Assembly (NCBI GenBank): GCA_018821785.1
Contig: JAHJLI010000261.1
Span: 1 to 47,392 of the forward strand
Direction of reading: 5' to 3'
Origin: Pseudomonadota bacterium
GTDB taxonomy: Bacteria > Desulfobacterota > Desulfobulbia > Desulfobulbales > Desulfocapsaceae
DNA length: 47,392 nt
Position 1 is the stretch's first letter, and each line of letters starts with the position of its first letter. The notes beneath the pieces were generated by a model. That model was not told where the DNA came from and did no database searches. It saw nothing but the letters and a program-made list of their open reading frames with translations. Positions 1 to 9,201 of the stretch are shown here, piece after piece. The translations under genes were made by a program, and so were the position numbers.

Positions 1-40
1 AACTGTATCCTTCTTGAAATTGGACTTTGTTTTTCGGCAT
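1..40 (-). CDS. IS1595-family transposase, N-terminus only (cut by window edge)
   Basis: The minus strand from an ATG at 38-40 reads MPKNKVQFQEGYS and then runs off the window. A start of the form M-x-K-N-x-V-Q-F-Q is typical of IS1595-family (ISXO2-like) DDE transposases as I recall them. A good ribosome-binding site (GGAGA) lies 7-11 bases upstream on that strand. Only 13 codons are visible, so the call rests on this N-terminal signature. The element end should lie to the right, probably within about the first 110 bases, but I could not fix its inverted repeat. Confidence 0.55.
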   Translation of the reverse strand, partial: MPKNKVQFQEGYS

Positions 41-611
41 GTCAGTATCTCCTCTGGTTTTGTTTGAGAAGATTATGACATACTGGGGGTATCATAGAGC
101 GAGCCCCTTGTAGCTTTTTACTCTAAAGCTGAGCTTTAGGGGTAATCAGATAGTAAAATTATAATATTTTGTAATTGAAATTTCCATTTTTTGAGTTGAA
201 GTCTAAACTGAGTTCCTTCACAACAAAAAAGTAATAACGCGAAAAAGTGTTGATTTAATATTCTTGCTATAAAATGTAACATTACGTTGGGAGTTGTTGC
301 GTGGTGAAAAATAAATATACACCACCTTTTCGTGAATAAAGAAAACTACTTTCGCTTTCAGTTCCTGATTAGCTAAGGGGCAATTTCACATGATGTGTTG
401 ATCATTGCTTCCGAAGAAAAATTTTGTGATTATCTTGATGTTGATAGGGGAGCTGCCAAGAATTAGGCCCACCAGTTATGTTTCAGAAGTGCGTATAATT
501 CCTGAAGCATAGTAGCATTGATGCCTGCCTGTGTTCCTTGCCATGTATTGTATATTTGTACATCATTGAGCTAACTGAACCCACTTATCTTATTGTTTTT
601 GACCTTCTCTA
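41..611. other. AT-rich gap between the IS1595-type gene and the polysaccharide operon
   Basis: No intact gene is visible. A perfect 7-bp hairpin (CTAAAGC, loop TGA, GCTTTAG) sits at 123-139. A stretch near 391-465 reads in one plus frame as an open run ending DYLDVDRGAAKN and a stop, which could be the tail of a lost gene but cannot be assigned. Base composition is clearly more AT-rich than the housekeeping part of the window. The promoter for the downstream operon should lie here, but I found no convincing -35/-10 pair. Confidence 0.5.
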
Positions 612-1844
612 ATGTATCCTTATCTATTTTTATTATATCTAATACCCTATCAGATTCATTCTATCTTTTCACGAAACATCTTAGGGCTCTCAGTTATCAA
701 ATGGGTTGGTATATGCACATTAATCGCCGCCTTTTTTAAAGAGGAGTCAAATGTAAATAATAATGGGATATTCCATTCTCCCATAGCAAAAATGTTTTGC
801 CTCTATTGTTTTATACCCTTTGTTTTTTTAATCCTTGGAGATCGAACAGAGATAGGAAATGCAGAGCAATCGTATCTATCCTTTTTCCTGTTTTTCTATG
901 TGACAATGAAACTTGTTTCCTCCTGGAAAGAAGTGGGTCAGGTCATCTGGGCCCTAGTGATCGGTATGTTCGTTGGCTCACTTTACATTATTAGAGAATA
1001 TATCATTTATAAGGGAGCGATGGGCGCTAGTTACAGGACATTCGGTGCGACATTTGGTGATCCGAATTACTATGCTCTGTCAGCAATACTTATTCTTCCT
1101 TTCATCTTTTATCTGTTTAAGTTTTCCAAGAGAGCATTAGTAAGATATGGGCTTATAGCTACGATGGTTGTTTTTGCCTTGGGTATCTTTATCACCCAAT
1201 CACGTGGGGCACTGTTAGGTATAGCGGTCATGCTACTTGTAGCATTTTTGATGTCCAGAAAAAAACTGAAAGCGTTAGTTATTATCTTCCTCGTTGTCCT
1301 GATCGGTTTATCCTTGGCTCCGGACAACCTCAGAAAGAGGTTTTCAGAGACCAAGATTTCTGAAGATCAGGAATCTTCCGGCGATGAAGCATCTACCACC
1401 AGGCGTTGGTATCTTTTTCTAGCTGGAGTTGAAATGGTAAAAGATAAGCCATTAACTGGGGTTGGCCTTGGGAAATTCAAGGAAAAATCTATAATCTATT
1501 ATCCTAAACTGGGGTTCCCTGGTATCGCTCACAGTACTTATGTTAGTATTATGGCTGAGTTGGGAGTTCCGCAATTGCTACTCTTTTTCACTCTAGCTGC
1601 TTTCACCTTTCGAGAATTGCTGAGACTCAAGAAAAGACCGGATATTAGGCAAGATGAGTTGTTTTTAATCAACACGCTTATTGTTTCTCTCACTGGGTTT
1701 CTTGTCGCATGTACCTTCCTAAGCGGTGAATACACAAAAATATTCTGGGTTCTTGTTTTCGTAACTATTAAACTTCAAGCAATCTTTCTCGAACGAGATC
1801 ATCAATATTTGACTCTTGAGAAAAAGATAGTCACTCAATTATAA
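612..1844 (+). CDS. O-antigen ligase / polymerase family membrane protein (Wzy_C superfamily)
   Basis: This 410-residue, strongly hydrophobic protein has many predicted membrane segments. It carries the usual O-antigen ligase features: an FGDPNYYA stretch around residue 147, QSRGALLG around residue 195, then a long hydrophilic periplasmic loop (about 240-320) with TRRWYLFLAG and GVGLGKF, followed by AHSTYVSIMAELG. Known members transfer or polymerise undecaprenyl-linked glycan on the periplasmic face of the inner membrane. It heads a plus-strand run of glycan genes and its stop codon overlaps the next start (TAATG). No clear Shine-Dalgarno sequence precedes the ATG. Whether it acts as ligase, polymerase or protein O-glycosylase cannot be decided from sequence. 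Confidence 0.85.
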   Translation: MYPYLFLLYLIPYQIHSIFSRNILGLSVIKWVGICTLIAAFFKEESNVNNNGIFHSPIAKMFCLYCFIPFVFLILGDRTEIGNAEQSYLSFFLFFYVTMKLVSSWKEVGQVIWALVIGMFVGSLYIIREYIIYKGAMGASYRTFGATFGDPNYYALSAILILPFIFYLFKFSKRALVRYGLIATMVVFALGIFITQSRGALLGIAVMLLVAFLMSRKKLKALVIIFLVVLIGLSLAPDNLRKRFSETKISEDQESSGDEASTTRRWYLFLAGVEMVKDKPLTGVGLGKFKEKSIIYYPKLGFPGIAHSTYVSIMAELGVPQLLLFFTLAAFTFRELLRLKKRPDIRQDELFLINTLIVSLTGFLVACTFLSGEYTKIFWVLVFVTIKLQAIFLERDHQYLTLEKKIVTQL

Positions 1845-3061
1845 TGCAAAATGCTTCTAAACTTACCCTTTGCATAGATGTGGCGGACAATGCAATAGGT
1901 CAAGAGATTCTTTGTGATTGTGTGCTTGCTCTTGAAAAAATAGCTGATGAGGTGGGATGCATTTTGTCAGTAATACTTACCGGTAGTTTTTCTCGGGGGG
2001 AAGGTTCTGTCCTTTTTATGCCATCTGGTGAGGCACTAATTCTTGGAGACATAGAGTTTATTGTTGTTACAAAGTTGGGTTCTGATTTGGGGCATATTGC
2101 TATGTTGCTTAAATCAGCCGCGAAAAAAGTTGAATTATCGTTAAAAGAAAAATCTATTAGCTGTCTGATTGACTTCTCCCCTGTTGCACGAAGTTTCCTG
2201 AAAAGAGCAAAACCTAGCATATTCATCTACGAACTGCTGCTCAATGGCAAGGTTGTTTATGGTGACAGCAATATTCTCGGCGAGCTCCCTGTTTTCACTG
2301 CGTCTCATATCCCGAAGTGCGATGCATTTTACCTTCTTTGCAATAGGATTGTTGAACAATTGTCGTATTTCAAGAAGATGTCTTTGTCCGATCTGACAGA
2401 TGTGGATATGTACTATCCCCTCGTAAAACTGTACATGGACATGGCGGGGTCTTTTCTAATTATTACTGATCGCTATGAACCCTCTTATTCCCTGCGATAT
2501 GAAAGGTTTGCCCAGATGAACGCTTCAGACTGTTTTGTGGACGGCGATCTGTTCTCGGTTTTTGTAAAGCGTCTGGAAGAAATGACAAAATTTAAGTTAC
2601 ACCCAAATAATGCTAATGCCATATTGTCAGATATTTCTCCTGAAACTGTGCGAAACATGTTTTGTGATTCTATAGAGTTTGCTCGTCATTTATGGTTATG
2701 GGAGATTCGTCAACTGACAAACAATAAAAATATTTATGATTTAGGTGTCAGTTTTCAAACAATAATGAAAGTCTTTCCAGTAAAAGCCAAGGTGCGAGGA
2801 TGGCTGAAATTTATAAAAATAGCCTCCGATATTAGCGAACCTTTGTCTTTCAAAAAAATATTTAGATTGTATTTTGTAGGTCCGCCGCAGATACTCATAT
2901 ATTGTGCGGCCGCTGAACTTTATTTCAGCCTGCAGCGGGGTGAAGAATGTGATGTGAAAAAGGTCATGCACTTTTTACCAACACAGGCGACTGCGGCAAA
3001 TCAACAAGAAGCCATTTCTGCTGTTGTTGATGCCTGGAACAAGTTCATTCGGAGTGTTTAA
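1844..3061 (+). CDS. Nucleotidyltransferase-like protein (Pol-beta fold, N-terminal) in glycan operon
   Basis: This is a 405-residue soluble protein. The N-terminus has a nucleotidyltransferase-type signature: TGSFSRGEG at about 46-54 followed by D69-I-E71, with a possible third acidic residue at D110 in a beta-strand-like LIDF context. The loop between the GS motif and the D-x-E pair is longer than in classic family members. The rest (about 120-405) is probably helical and I do not recognise it. It overlaps both neighbours by one base (TAATG at each end), so translation of the three genes is probably coupled. A role in adding a nucleotide or phospho-group to a glycan or carrier is inference from context. 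Confidence 0.6.
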   Translation: MQNASKLTLCIDVADNAIGQEILCDCVLALEKIADEVGCILSVILTGSFSRGEGSVLFMPSGEALILGDIEFIVVTKLGSDLGHIAMLLKSAAKKVELSLKEKSISCLIDFSPVARSFLKRAKPSIFIYELLLNGKVVYGDSNILGELPVFTASHIPKCDAFYLLCNRIVEQLSYFKKMSLSDLTDVDMYYPLVKLYMDMAGSFLIITDRYEPSYSLRYERFAQMNASDCFVDGDLFSVFVKRLEEMTKFKLHPNNANAILSDISPETVRNMFCDSIEFARHLWLWEIRQLTNNKNIYDLGVSFQTIMKVFPVKAKVRGWLKFIKIASDISEPLSFKKIFRLYFVGPPQILIYCAAAELYFSLQRGEECDVKKVMHFLPTQATAANQQEAISAVVDAWNKFIRSV

Positions 3062-4221
3062 TGAAGAAACGTGAGATCGTCATTTTTTTCCTTGTTGATG
3101 CAATGGGATGGGAATGGATCAAGAATCGTCCGTTCCTTGATGATTGCGTGGTTTATAAACAACCGGTAAAAACGATTTTCGGTTTCAGTTCAGCAGCTAT
3201 TCCTTCGATACTGACTGGAAAATACCCCGATGAGCATGGGCGATGGAATCTTCTTTTTTACTCGCCTGAAGCATCTCCATTTCGATGGACCCGTTTTCTG
3301 CATTTTCTGCCCAATTTCCTGCTGGAGAACCGGGTAACCCGTAAACTGATCACAATCATCACTAAAAGAATGGTGAAAGCTGACGGTTATTTTACAGGGT
3401 ATGTGGCTACGGATAAACTCTGCTACTTTGACATTTGCGAGAAATATAATATCTACCGACCCGGTGGAATTAGCGGAAGTACTACCATTATCGACTATCT
3501 CGCTAAGTCCGACATTGCCCATAAGGTGTATTCGTATCACGATTATTCAGACGCCCAGGCCTTTGCTGCCCTGCGTCAGGATCTGCATGAGAGCTGCCAA
3601 GTTTACTTTGCCTATCTGCCGGAGTTGGATGCATTCCTTCACCTTAATGCTGACAAGCCGGAAGCTATCTCCCAAAAACTCGATTGGTATGAGGACAATA
3701 TTAGACAGATCAGGGATGAGGCAGTGGGGCTGGGAGCAAATGTAAGGCTGTTTGTTTTTTCAGATCACGGAATGGCCCCGATAACTTGCCATTATGATTT
3801 GATTAGTGAATTGCGAAGCCATCGGATTGATCTTGAAAAGGATTGCATAGCGGTATTTGATTCGACAATGGCTCGGTTCTGGAGCAAGTCACCCCAGGTA
3901 TTAGACAAGATCAGGAACATACTCGCCGATTGTTCGGCTGGAGATCTTCTGATTGATAAAACATTGAAGGAAATGAGAGTTTTTTTTCCTGATGGCCGTT
4001 ATGGTCAAGTTATTTTTCTTATGAAACCAGGGACCCTTATTTATCCGAATTTATTTGGTAAGCACAAGCCAAATGGAATGCATGGATTCCATCCTGATGA
4101 CGCTCATTCTTATGGATCTTTTCTGGCATCTGTCTCAGACTACAAACCCGAATCAATACTAGATCTTTATCAGGTAATGCGTTGCGAAATTGATAGGATT
4201 GGAGACCGCCAGGATGATTGA
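3061..4221 (+). CDS. Alkaline-phosphatase-superfamily protein (phosphodiesterase/nucleotide pyrophosphatase-like)
   Basis: This is a 386-residue protein without an evident signal peptide or membrane anchor, so probably cytoplasmic. The metal-site layout of the superfamily is visible: D13 in FLVDAMGW, a Ser-rich nucleophile segment around 42-46 followed by LTGKYPDEHG (H59), ELDAFLH near residue 190, SDHGM with D235-H236, and MHGFHPDDAH near the C-terminus. Family members hydrolyse or transfer phosphate esters. It is coupled by one base to the upstream nucleotidyltransferase-like gene and overlaps the downstream glycosyltransferase start. Pairing with a nucleotidyltransferase suggests handling of a phosphodiester-linked substituent, which is inference. 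Confidence 0.7.
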   Translation: MKKREIVIFFLVDAMGWEWIKNRPFLDDCVVYKQPVKTIFGFSSAAIPSILTGKYPDEHGRWNLLFYSPEASPFRWTRFLHFLPNFLLENRVTRKLITIITKRMVKADGYFTGYVATDKLCYFDICEKYNIYRPGGISGSTTIIDYLAKSDIAHKVYSYHDYSDAQAFAALRQDLHESCQVYFAYLPELDAFLHLNADKPEAISQKLDWYEDNIRQIRDEAVGLGANVRLFVFSDHGMAPITCHYDLISELRSHRIDLEKDCIAVFDSTMARFWSKSPQVLDKIRNILADCSAGDLLIDKTLKEMRVFFPDGRYGQVIFLMKPGTLIYPNLFGKHKPNGMHGFHPDDAHSYGSFLASVSDYKPESILDLYQVMRCEIDRIGDRQDD

Positions 4222-5395
4222 AGGCTGGGCCGCCAGACGAGAAATAATTCGAATCGCTTATATCTTGCCCACCGAAGTACGGGGTGGGGTTGAAGAGCAT
4301 GTGTTGTCCCTGGTGAAAGGGATCGACAAGAGCAGATTCCAGGCGTTCATCGTTGCGCCGGCCAAATTATTAAAGTCACTGCAGCAGGATTTGGAGCCCG
4401 GCGAAGCTGAGCTTCTACCTCTTTGGATCAGTTGTATATGGGATTGGCAGGAAATGTTAAGATTTTTTCGTTTTCTCAGGAAAAATCGAATCCAAATTGT
4501 GAACACCCATATGTTTATTGCCACATTTTATTACGCTCCAATTGCACGGCTGGCAGGTGTTCCTCTGGTCCTGGAAACTACCCATTTGATGGAAAAGTGG
4601 CGACTCGGCAAAGGTTTTTTTCGTAGAAACTCCTTTTTACTTGATCGAGTTTTTTATCTGCTCCTTGACAAGGTTCTGGCGGTTTCCAACTCCTGCAAGC
4701 GGGACCTTATTGCAATGAGAGGGATCTCTGCTGATAAAATTGTAGTTATTCAGAATGGTCGAGATCTTGAAAAATTCCAGCCAAAAATCAACACACAACG
4801 TGGTATTGAGCTACGAAAGAAGTACAATTATGATACCGAAGATTTTATCTTCGGTGTTTTAGCCCGACTTAATCATCAGAAAGGGCATAAATACCTCCTG
4901 CAAGCTATTAAGATTTTGCAAGACAGGGGCGTTTCGATAAAAGTAATTTTTGTCGGCGATGGTGAGTTGAAAGAGTCTCTCCTAGCACAGTGTAATGCGT
5001 TGGGAATTGGTGACCAGATTGTCTTTGCTGGGTTCCAGAAAGATATGCCAGCTTATTTTGCAATGATCGATGTTATGGTGCTTCCATCGTTGTATGAAGG
5101 ACTGCCGCTTTGTGCAATAGAAGCTCTGGCGATGGAAAGGCCTGCTATTGCTACTGCAGTTGATGGTACCCCGGAGATTGTTATTCCCGATAAGACTGGT
5201 ATTCTCGTAGCAGCAAAAGATGGCAAAGTACTGGCAGAGGCAATCGTTTATGCCCTTAAGAATCAAGAAACAATGCGTCAGCTTGGAAGAAATGGCCGGA
5301 CATTTGTATTGGAAAAATTCTCGCTTCAACGCCAGGTAAATGAAACTGAAGCACTCTATGATAAATTGTGTTTCAAGAAGGGGATTCTGGCTTGA
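4214..5395 (+). CDS. Glycosyltransferase family 4 (GT-B fold)
   Basis: This is a retaining GT4-type glycosyltransferase of about 393 residues. The N-terminal Rossmann domain begins RIAYILPTEVRGGVEEHV. The C-terminal nucleotide-sugar domain has GVLARLNHQKGH, the loop FVGDGELK and the E-x7-E motif in PSLYEGLPLCAIEAL. I chose the ATG at 4214 over an in-frame TTG at 4190, because GGAG at 4201-4204 sits nine bases before the ATG. With this start the gene overlaps the upstream stop by eight bases. It most likely adds a sugar to an undecaprenyl-linked intermediate at the inner face of the membrane. Donor and acceptor cannot be read from sequence. Confidence 0.88.
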   Translation: MIEGWAARREIIRIAYILPTEVRGGVEEHVLSLVKGIDKSRFQAFIVAPAKLLKSLQQDLEPGEAELLPLWISCIWDWQEMLRFFRFLRKNRIQIVNTHMFIATFYYAPIARLAGVPLVLETTHLMEKWRLGKGFFRRNSFLLDRVFYLLLDKVLAVSNSCKRDLIAMRGISADKIVVIQNGRDLEKFQPKINTQRGIELRKKYNYDTEDFIFGVLARLNHQKGHKYLLQAIKILQDRGVSIKVIFVGDGELKESLLAQCNALGIGDQIVFAGFQKDMPAYFAMIDVMVLPSLYEGLPLCAIEALAMERPAIATAVDGTPEIVIPDKTGILVAAKDGKVLAEAIVYALKNQETMRQLGRNGRTFVLEKFSLQRQVNETEALYDKLCFKKGILA

Positions 5396-5446
5396 GAGCA
5401 ACGTCCTGTAACAACATAATATTGGAAATTATTCTAGATTGTTGAA

Positions 5447-6658
5447 ATGAAGATATTGATCCTATCTGCTCGTCTTCCCTATCCGTATAACACAGGGTCA
5501 AAAATTCGTTCGTTTCAGTTAATGGGTGCATTAGCTTCTCGGCATCAGGTAACACTGCTCTCTTTTTATGGTGATGTGGAAGAAGAAGTACATTTTAAGG
5601 TAATTGAAAAAATGGGTATCAGGCTGGTGCCCATTCTTAGAAAAAAGATTGATGCATCTGTGGGAATAAAAGAAGTTTTGGGTGGGATGGTTTCTCGTCG
5701 GCCATTTACGGTTACCAAATATCACGATAATCGAATGTCGACAGCGTTGAAAGAATTGCTCGACGACCATGATGTTGTGCATTGCGCACATGTGCATATG
5801 GCCCAATATTTATCAAAAGGACTTGGCATAATCAAGGTTTTAGATGCACAGAATGTTGAAGCTCAGATCGCGGAGCGGCTCGTTCATTTTGAAACAAATC
5901 CGATAAAAAAGGTTTTATTGTCATGGAATTCAATGGCGATGCATCGTTTCGAGATGAGTATCTGCAAAGCGTTTGATCTTGTTTTGACAGTATCAGCCCA
6001 GGACTGTAACTGCTACACTCAACTTTACCGGGCAAAAAATGCGAGGGTGCTTGAAAACGGTGTTGATCTAAATTTTTTCGGGAAGGCTCCGGCAGCAATT
6101 GAAGAACGCTTGAAGCTGGTATTCGTAGGAATGATGGGGTGGATGCCAAACAGTGACGGAGTGAAATATTTTGTCTCAAAAATACTGCCTACAATTAAAA
6201 AGGAGTTCCCTTCGATTGAAATCGACTTTGTCGGCAAAGATCCTCCGGAAGATGTCCGCAAACTTTCTGAAATATCTGGTGTGAGAGTTACCGGCACGGT
6301 GGATGATGTGCGACCGTATGTTTGGAACTCGCAGGTTTATATTGTTCCTTTGAGGTTTGGAGGCGGTACCCGTCTAAAAATACTTGAAGCTTTTTCGATG
6401 CAAATACCGGTTGTGTCTACCAGTTTGGGATGTGAAGGGATTGAATGCCGGCATGAGAAGGAATTGCTTATTGCTGATACGGCATCTGAATTTGCCGATG
6501 CAGTTATCAGGCTTCTGCGCGATCCTGCTCTTCGAGCTGAATTGAGCAAAAATGCCGAACAACTCGTTAAAAGGTACTATGGTTGGCAGTCTTTGGGTGA
6601 GAAACTGTTGCAGTATTATGATGACTTGGCGGTTTGTGATCATCACTTGGCAAGATAA
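5447..6658 (+). CDS. Glycosyltransferase family 4, resembling PEP-CTERM/EpsH-associated sugar transferases
   Basis: This is a 403-residue GT-B glycosyltransferase. It begins MKILILSARLPYPYNTGSK, a start typical of sugar transferases associated with PEP-CTERM/exosortase loci (the TIGR03087-type group, from memory). The C-terminal domain shows FVGMMGWMPNSDG, then IVPLRFGGGTRLKILEAFS, where the glycine-rich loop and E contact the nucleotide sugar, and a standard RYYGWQSLGEKLL tail. It follows the previous gene by 51 bases in the same direction. The association with exosortase systems is family knowledge. No exosortase gene lies in this window. Confidence 0.8.
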   Translation: MKILILSARLPYPYNTGSKIRSFQLMGALASRHQVTLLSFYGDVEEEVHFKVIEKMGIRLVPILRKKIDASVGIKEVLGGMVSRRPFTVTKYHDNRMSTALKELLDDHDVVHCAHVHMAQYLSKGLGIIKVLDAQNVEAQIAERLVHFETNPIKKVLLSWNSMAMHRFEMSICKAFDLVLTVSAQDCNCYTQLYRAKNARVLENGVDLNFFGKAPAAIEERLKLVFVGMMGWMPNSDGVKYFVSKILPTIKKEFPSIEIDFVGKDPPEDVRKLSEISGVRVTGTVDDVRPYVWNSQVYIVPLRFGGGTRLKILEAFSMQIPVVSTSLGCEGIECRHEKELLIADTASEFADAVIRLLRDPALRAELSKNAEQLVKRYYGWQSLGEKLLQYYDDLAVCDHHLAR

Positions 6659-6669
6659 CCATATGGGAA

Positions 6670-7794
6670 TTGTATTTGAAGACTGATCTTTCCTCCATAT
6701 TCTTTTTGCTATTGATATTGCTAAGTGTTGTATTTCTAGCAATCAATTTCTTTCTTGCACCAGTGCTCCGTCTACGTAATGCTTTGTCTGGTTGCAGGAG
6801 AACAATAGCTCCCTCAGATCTCAGAAGTATCTCAATTATTGTTCCAGCATATAACGAAGAAAAGGGCATTGGAAAGAAGATCGAGACCCTCAGCAGCGCA
6901 TTGCAAAGAGTCGATCTGGATGTAGAAGTCATCATCGGTTCGGATGGGAGCACCGATCGAACTGTTGAGATAGCTACAGAGTTGTTGCGGAAGTTGGGCA
7001 ACCCCAAGTGGCAGCTTGTCGAGTTCAGCAATGAAGGAAAATGTAAAACCATAAACAAGCTTGTTGGCTTGGCCCGTGGCGATGTGATTATCTCCACTGA
7101 TGCGGATATACCTCTCCCGATTGATTCTATTGAACGTGCGGTTCAGGCTTTTCAAGCTGATTCATATCTTGGCTGCCTGTCATGTGTGCCCTGTTTTGAA
7201 GGCTTGGAAATAGGTAATCAGAAATCCTATTGGAGTATTGAGGACCAGATCCGACGTGCAGAATCAGGCCTTGGGAGACTGATTGTCGTAACCGGAATGT
7301 TCTATGCCTACAGGAAAGAATTGTTTGAAGAGATACCCACCGGAGTGATGGCTGACGACCTTTGGATTCCGCTGAATGTTTTACTGAAAGGTTTTAATTC
7401 AGTTCAAGCTGAAGGTCTCCTTGTTCCCTATGAAAAAACGGATGAGGAGAATGAGGTGCTACGCCGCAAAAGGGTGATCACCGGTGGTATGGATGTGGTC
7501 AGGCGTCTGTGGCCACGACTTGTTAAATCACCATCCATTTTTTGGCTCGTCTTCTTTCACAAGGTCAATCGTTGGGCTTTCCCTTTCTGGATGTTGTTGT
7601 TTTTACTCGGCACAGCCGTTCTTTTTCCCTGGGTGCTGGTTGCTTACACATTGGGGCTTGGAATAGTGGTATGTTTCCTTGGAGGAAAAAGATTTTTTAC
7701 CCTTGCCTATGCCGGGATATCCCCTCTCCTGTCTTTTGTCGAGGTGATGCAGAAAAAGGATTTTGGCCGCTGGCAGCATACTAGAAAACACTGA
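6670..7794 (+). CDS. Membrane glycosyltransferase family 2
   Basis: The product has about 374 residues and a GT-A fold. An N-terminal membrane helix (about 8-30) precedes the catalytic domain with SIIVPAYNEEKGI, GSDGSTD, STDADIPLP (the D-x-D metal site) and MADDLWIPL (catalytic acidic pair). Two or three C-terminal membrane helices follow (about 285-350). Such enzymes extend polysaccharide at the membrane. The start is uncertain: there is no ATG in a useful place, so a TTG at 6670 or 6676 is likely, with only a weak GGGA upstream. The gene follows the upstream glycosyltransferase by 11 bases. Confidence 0.82.
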   Translation: MYLKTDLSSIFFLLLILLSVVFLAINFFLAPVLRLRNALSGCRRTIAPSDLRSISIIVPAYNEEKGIGKKIETLSSALQRVDLDVEVIIGSDGSTDRTVEIATELLRKLGNPKWQLVEFSNEGKCKTINKLVGLARGDVIISTDADIPLPIDSIERAVQAFQADSYLGCLSCVPCFEGLEIGNQKSYWSIEDQIRRAESGLGRLIVVTGMFYAYRKELFEEIPTGVMADDLWIPLNVLLKGFNSVQAEGLLVPYEKTDEENEVLRRKRVITGGMDVVRRLWPRLVKSPSIFWLVFFHKVNRWAFPFWMLLFLLGTAVLFPWVLVAYTLGLGIVVCFLGGKRFFTLAYAGISPLLSFVEVMQKKDFGRWQHTRKH

Positions 7795-7821
7795 AGTGAG
7801 TTTTTTGGAGGTTTGTTGGGG

Positions 7822-8784
7822 ATGAAGATACTTGTAACTGGAGGCAGTGGGTTCATTGGTACTCGACTTGTTGGTGAACTGCTTGAGGGCGGGCACGAAG
7901 TTAGGATTCTCGATAAGGTTCCAAGTACACATTACTCAAATATCTGCCAAGTTGGAGATGTTCGTGACCTTAAGGCTGTTGATATGGCAGTCAGAGGGGT
8001 TGATATTGTCTATCATCTTGCGGCCGAACATCGTGATGATGTTCGGCCAATCTCACTCTACTATGAGGTTAATGTTGATGGAACACAGAACCTTGCCAAT
8101 GCATGTGCTGCGAACGGTGTCCACCGTTTCATTTTTGCCAGCAGTGTGGCGGTGTATGGGCTTAATGCTGGAAGTCCCTCAGAGGACAACCCCACAAATC
8201 CTTTTAATGAATATAGCCGGAGTAAGCTGCAGGGTGAGAATGTATTGAAGCAATGGGCCGGGGAAAATCCTGGAGCTTCATTGACTATTGTCCGGCCTAC
8301 AGTTGTTTTTGGCGAAGGCAACAGAGGCAATGTTTATAATCTGGTGAAGCAGATTGCCTCCGGCCGATTCATTATGGTTGGCAATGGGGATAACAGAAAA
8401 TCAATGGCCTATATTGGAAATATTTCGGCATTTTTCAAATATATTGGTGAGGCTAAGCTCACTGGCATAAAGATATTCAATTATGTGGATAAGCCGGATC
8501 TTTCGATGAATGAACTTGTTGGATCGGTCAGGAATTTTATCGGAAAACCTTCAAAGCGGTTTCCACGGCTTCCATATGGGCTTGGGATGTTAGGTGGATT
8601 CTGTTTTGATATGATAAGCACCTTAACTGGGAAAAAATTCCCCATCAGTTGCATCAGGGTAAAAAAATTCTGTGCAGATACAACAGTTTCCATTGGCGCA
8701 TTGAAAGAAACCGACTTTGTCCCGCCCTACTCAATCAACAAAGGGATCGAGTTTTTTTTGAACAATGAATTTCCAAGAGATTAA
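7822..8784 (+). CDS. NAD-dependent epimerase/dehydratase (extended SDR)
   Basis: This 320-residue extended short-chain dehydrogenase begins MKILVTGGSGFIGTRLV, the NAD(P)-binding GxxGxxG loop. It has the DVRD acid-pair region, VYHLAAEH, a serine-rich active-site strand (ASSVAVYG) and the catalytic Y-x3-K in EYSRSKLQGE. It likely interconverts nucleotide sugars for the adjacent transferases, as UDP-glucose/GlcNAc 4-epimerases or dehydratases do; the substrate is not determined. The ATG at 7822 is preferred to a TTG at 7813, because GGAGG at 7807-7811 gives proper spacing only to the ATG. It is the last intact gene before the accessory island. Confidence 0.85.
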   Translation: MKILVTGGSGFIGTRLVGELLEGGHEVRILDKVPSTHYSNICQVGDVRDLKAVDMAVRGVDIVYHLAAEHRDDVRPISLYYEVNVDGTQNLANACAANGVHRFIFASSVAVYGLNAGSPSEDNPTNPFNEYSRSKLQGENVLKQWAGENPGASLTIVRPTVVFGEGNRGNVYNLVKQIASGRFIMVGNGDNRKSMAYIGNISAFFKYIGEAKLTGIKIFNYVDKPDLSMNELVGSVRNFIGKPSKRFPRLPYGLGMLGGFCFDMISTLTGKKFPISCIRVKKFCADTTVSIGALKETDFVPPYSINKGIEFFLNNEFPRD

Positions 8785-9057
8785 CGAAATTTTGATGTAT
8801 TAATCATTCTGCTGCAAATAGTTCCATACTGCAACGCCACCTTGTATTTGGCGGAAAATGGCAAAGTGAGATTTTCTCTTTTAGGTTTTTCAATGTTAAA
8901 AAGAGCGGGGTGTCAAATAATTTTCCCCCATAGTTCCTGGTTTTTATCCAGCCTAGATACGCAGACCTGCCTAAAGGCCGCAATTATTTTTGGGCCGCTT
9001 CTCCTTGACATAGCTTCGTATAATGATGTAATTATCGATAGTTGTTTCATATTTTCA
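8785..9057. other. Left flank of the IS element; no gene recognised
   Basis: No reading frame here could be matched to a family on either strand. If the IS4-type element split a gene, its 5' part should lie here, but I could not read the missing N-terminus of the downstream acyltransferase in any plus frame. That part was probably lost or decayed. Confidence 0.4.
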
Positions 9058-9077
9058 ATCACTAGTGTCCCAACGTT
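9058..9077 (+). repeat. IS4-type left terminal inverted repeat
   Basis: Sequence ATCACTAGTGTCCCAACGTT. It matches the reverse complement of the right end with one mismatch (C versus T at position 18). It contains the 8-bp palindrome CACTAGTG. Confidence 0.85.
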
Positions 9078-9201
9078 GAAGATCAACCTTGCTATAATAT
9101 GTTGAATATCAATTAAAAATTTCACAAAATGCCATTTAACGACTTGAAACATTTTCCGGTTGTCAGTCATCTGCGTAAACCAAAACGCGGAGGGCTGAAC
9201 T

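Noticed and set aside
8842..9105. 87-codon plus frame before the IS, as possible 5' part of the truncated acyltransferase
   Set aside because: It has no hexapeptide-repeat pattern and runs through the IS end.
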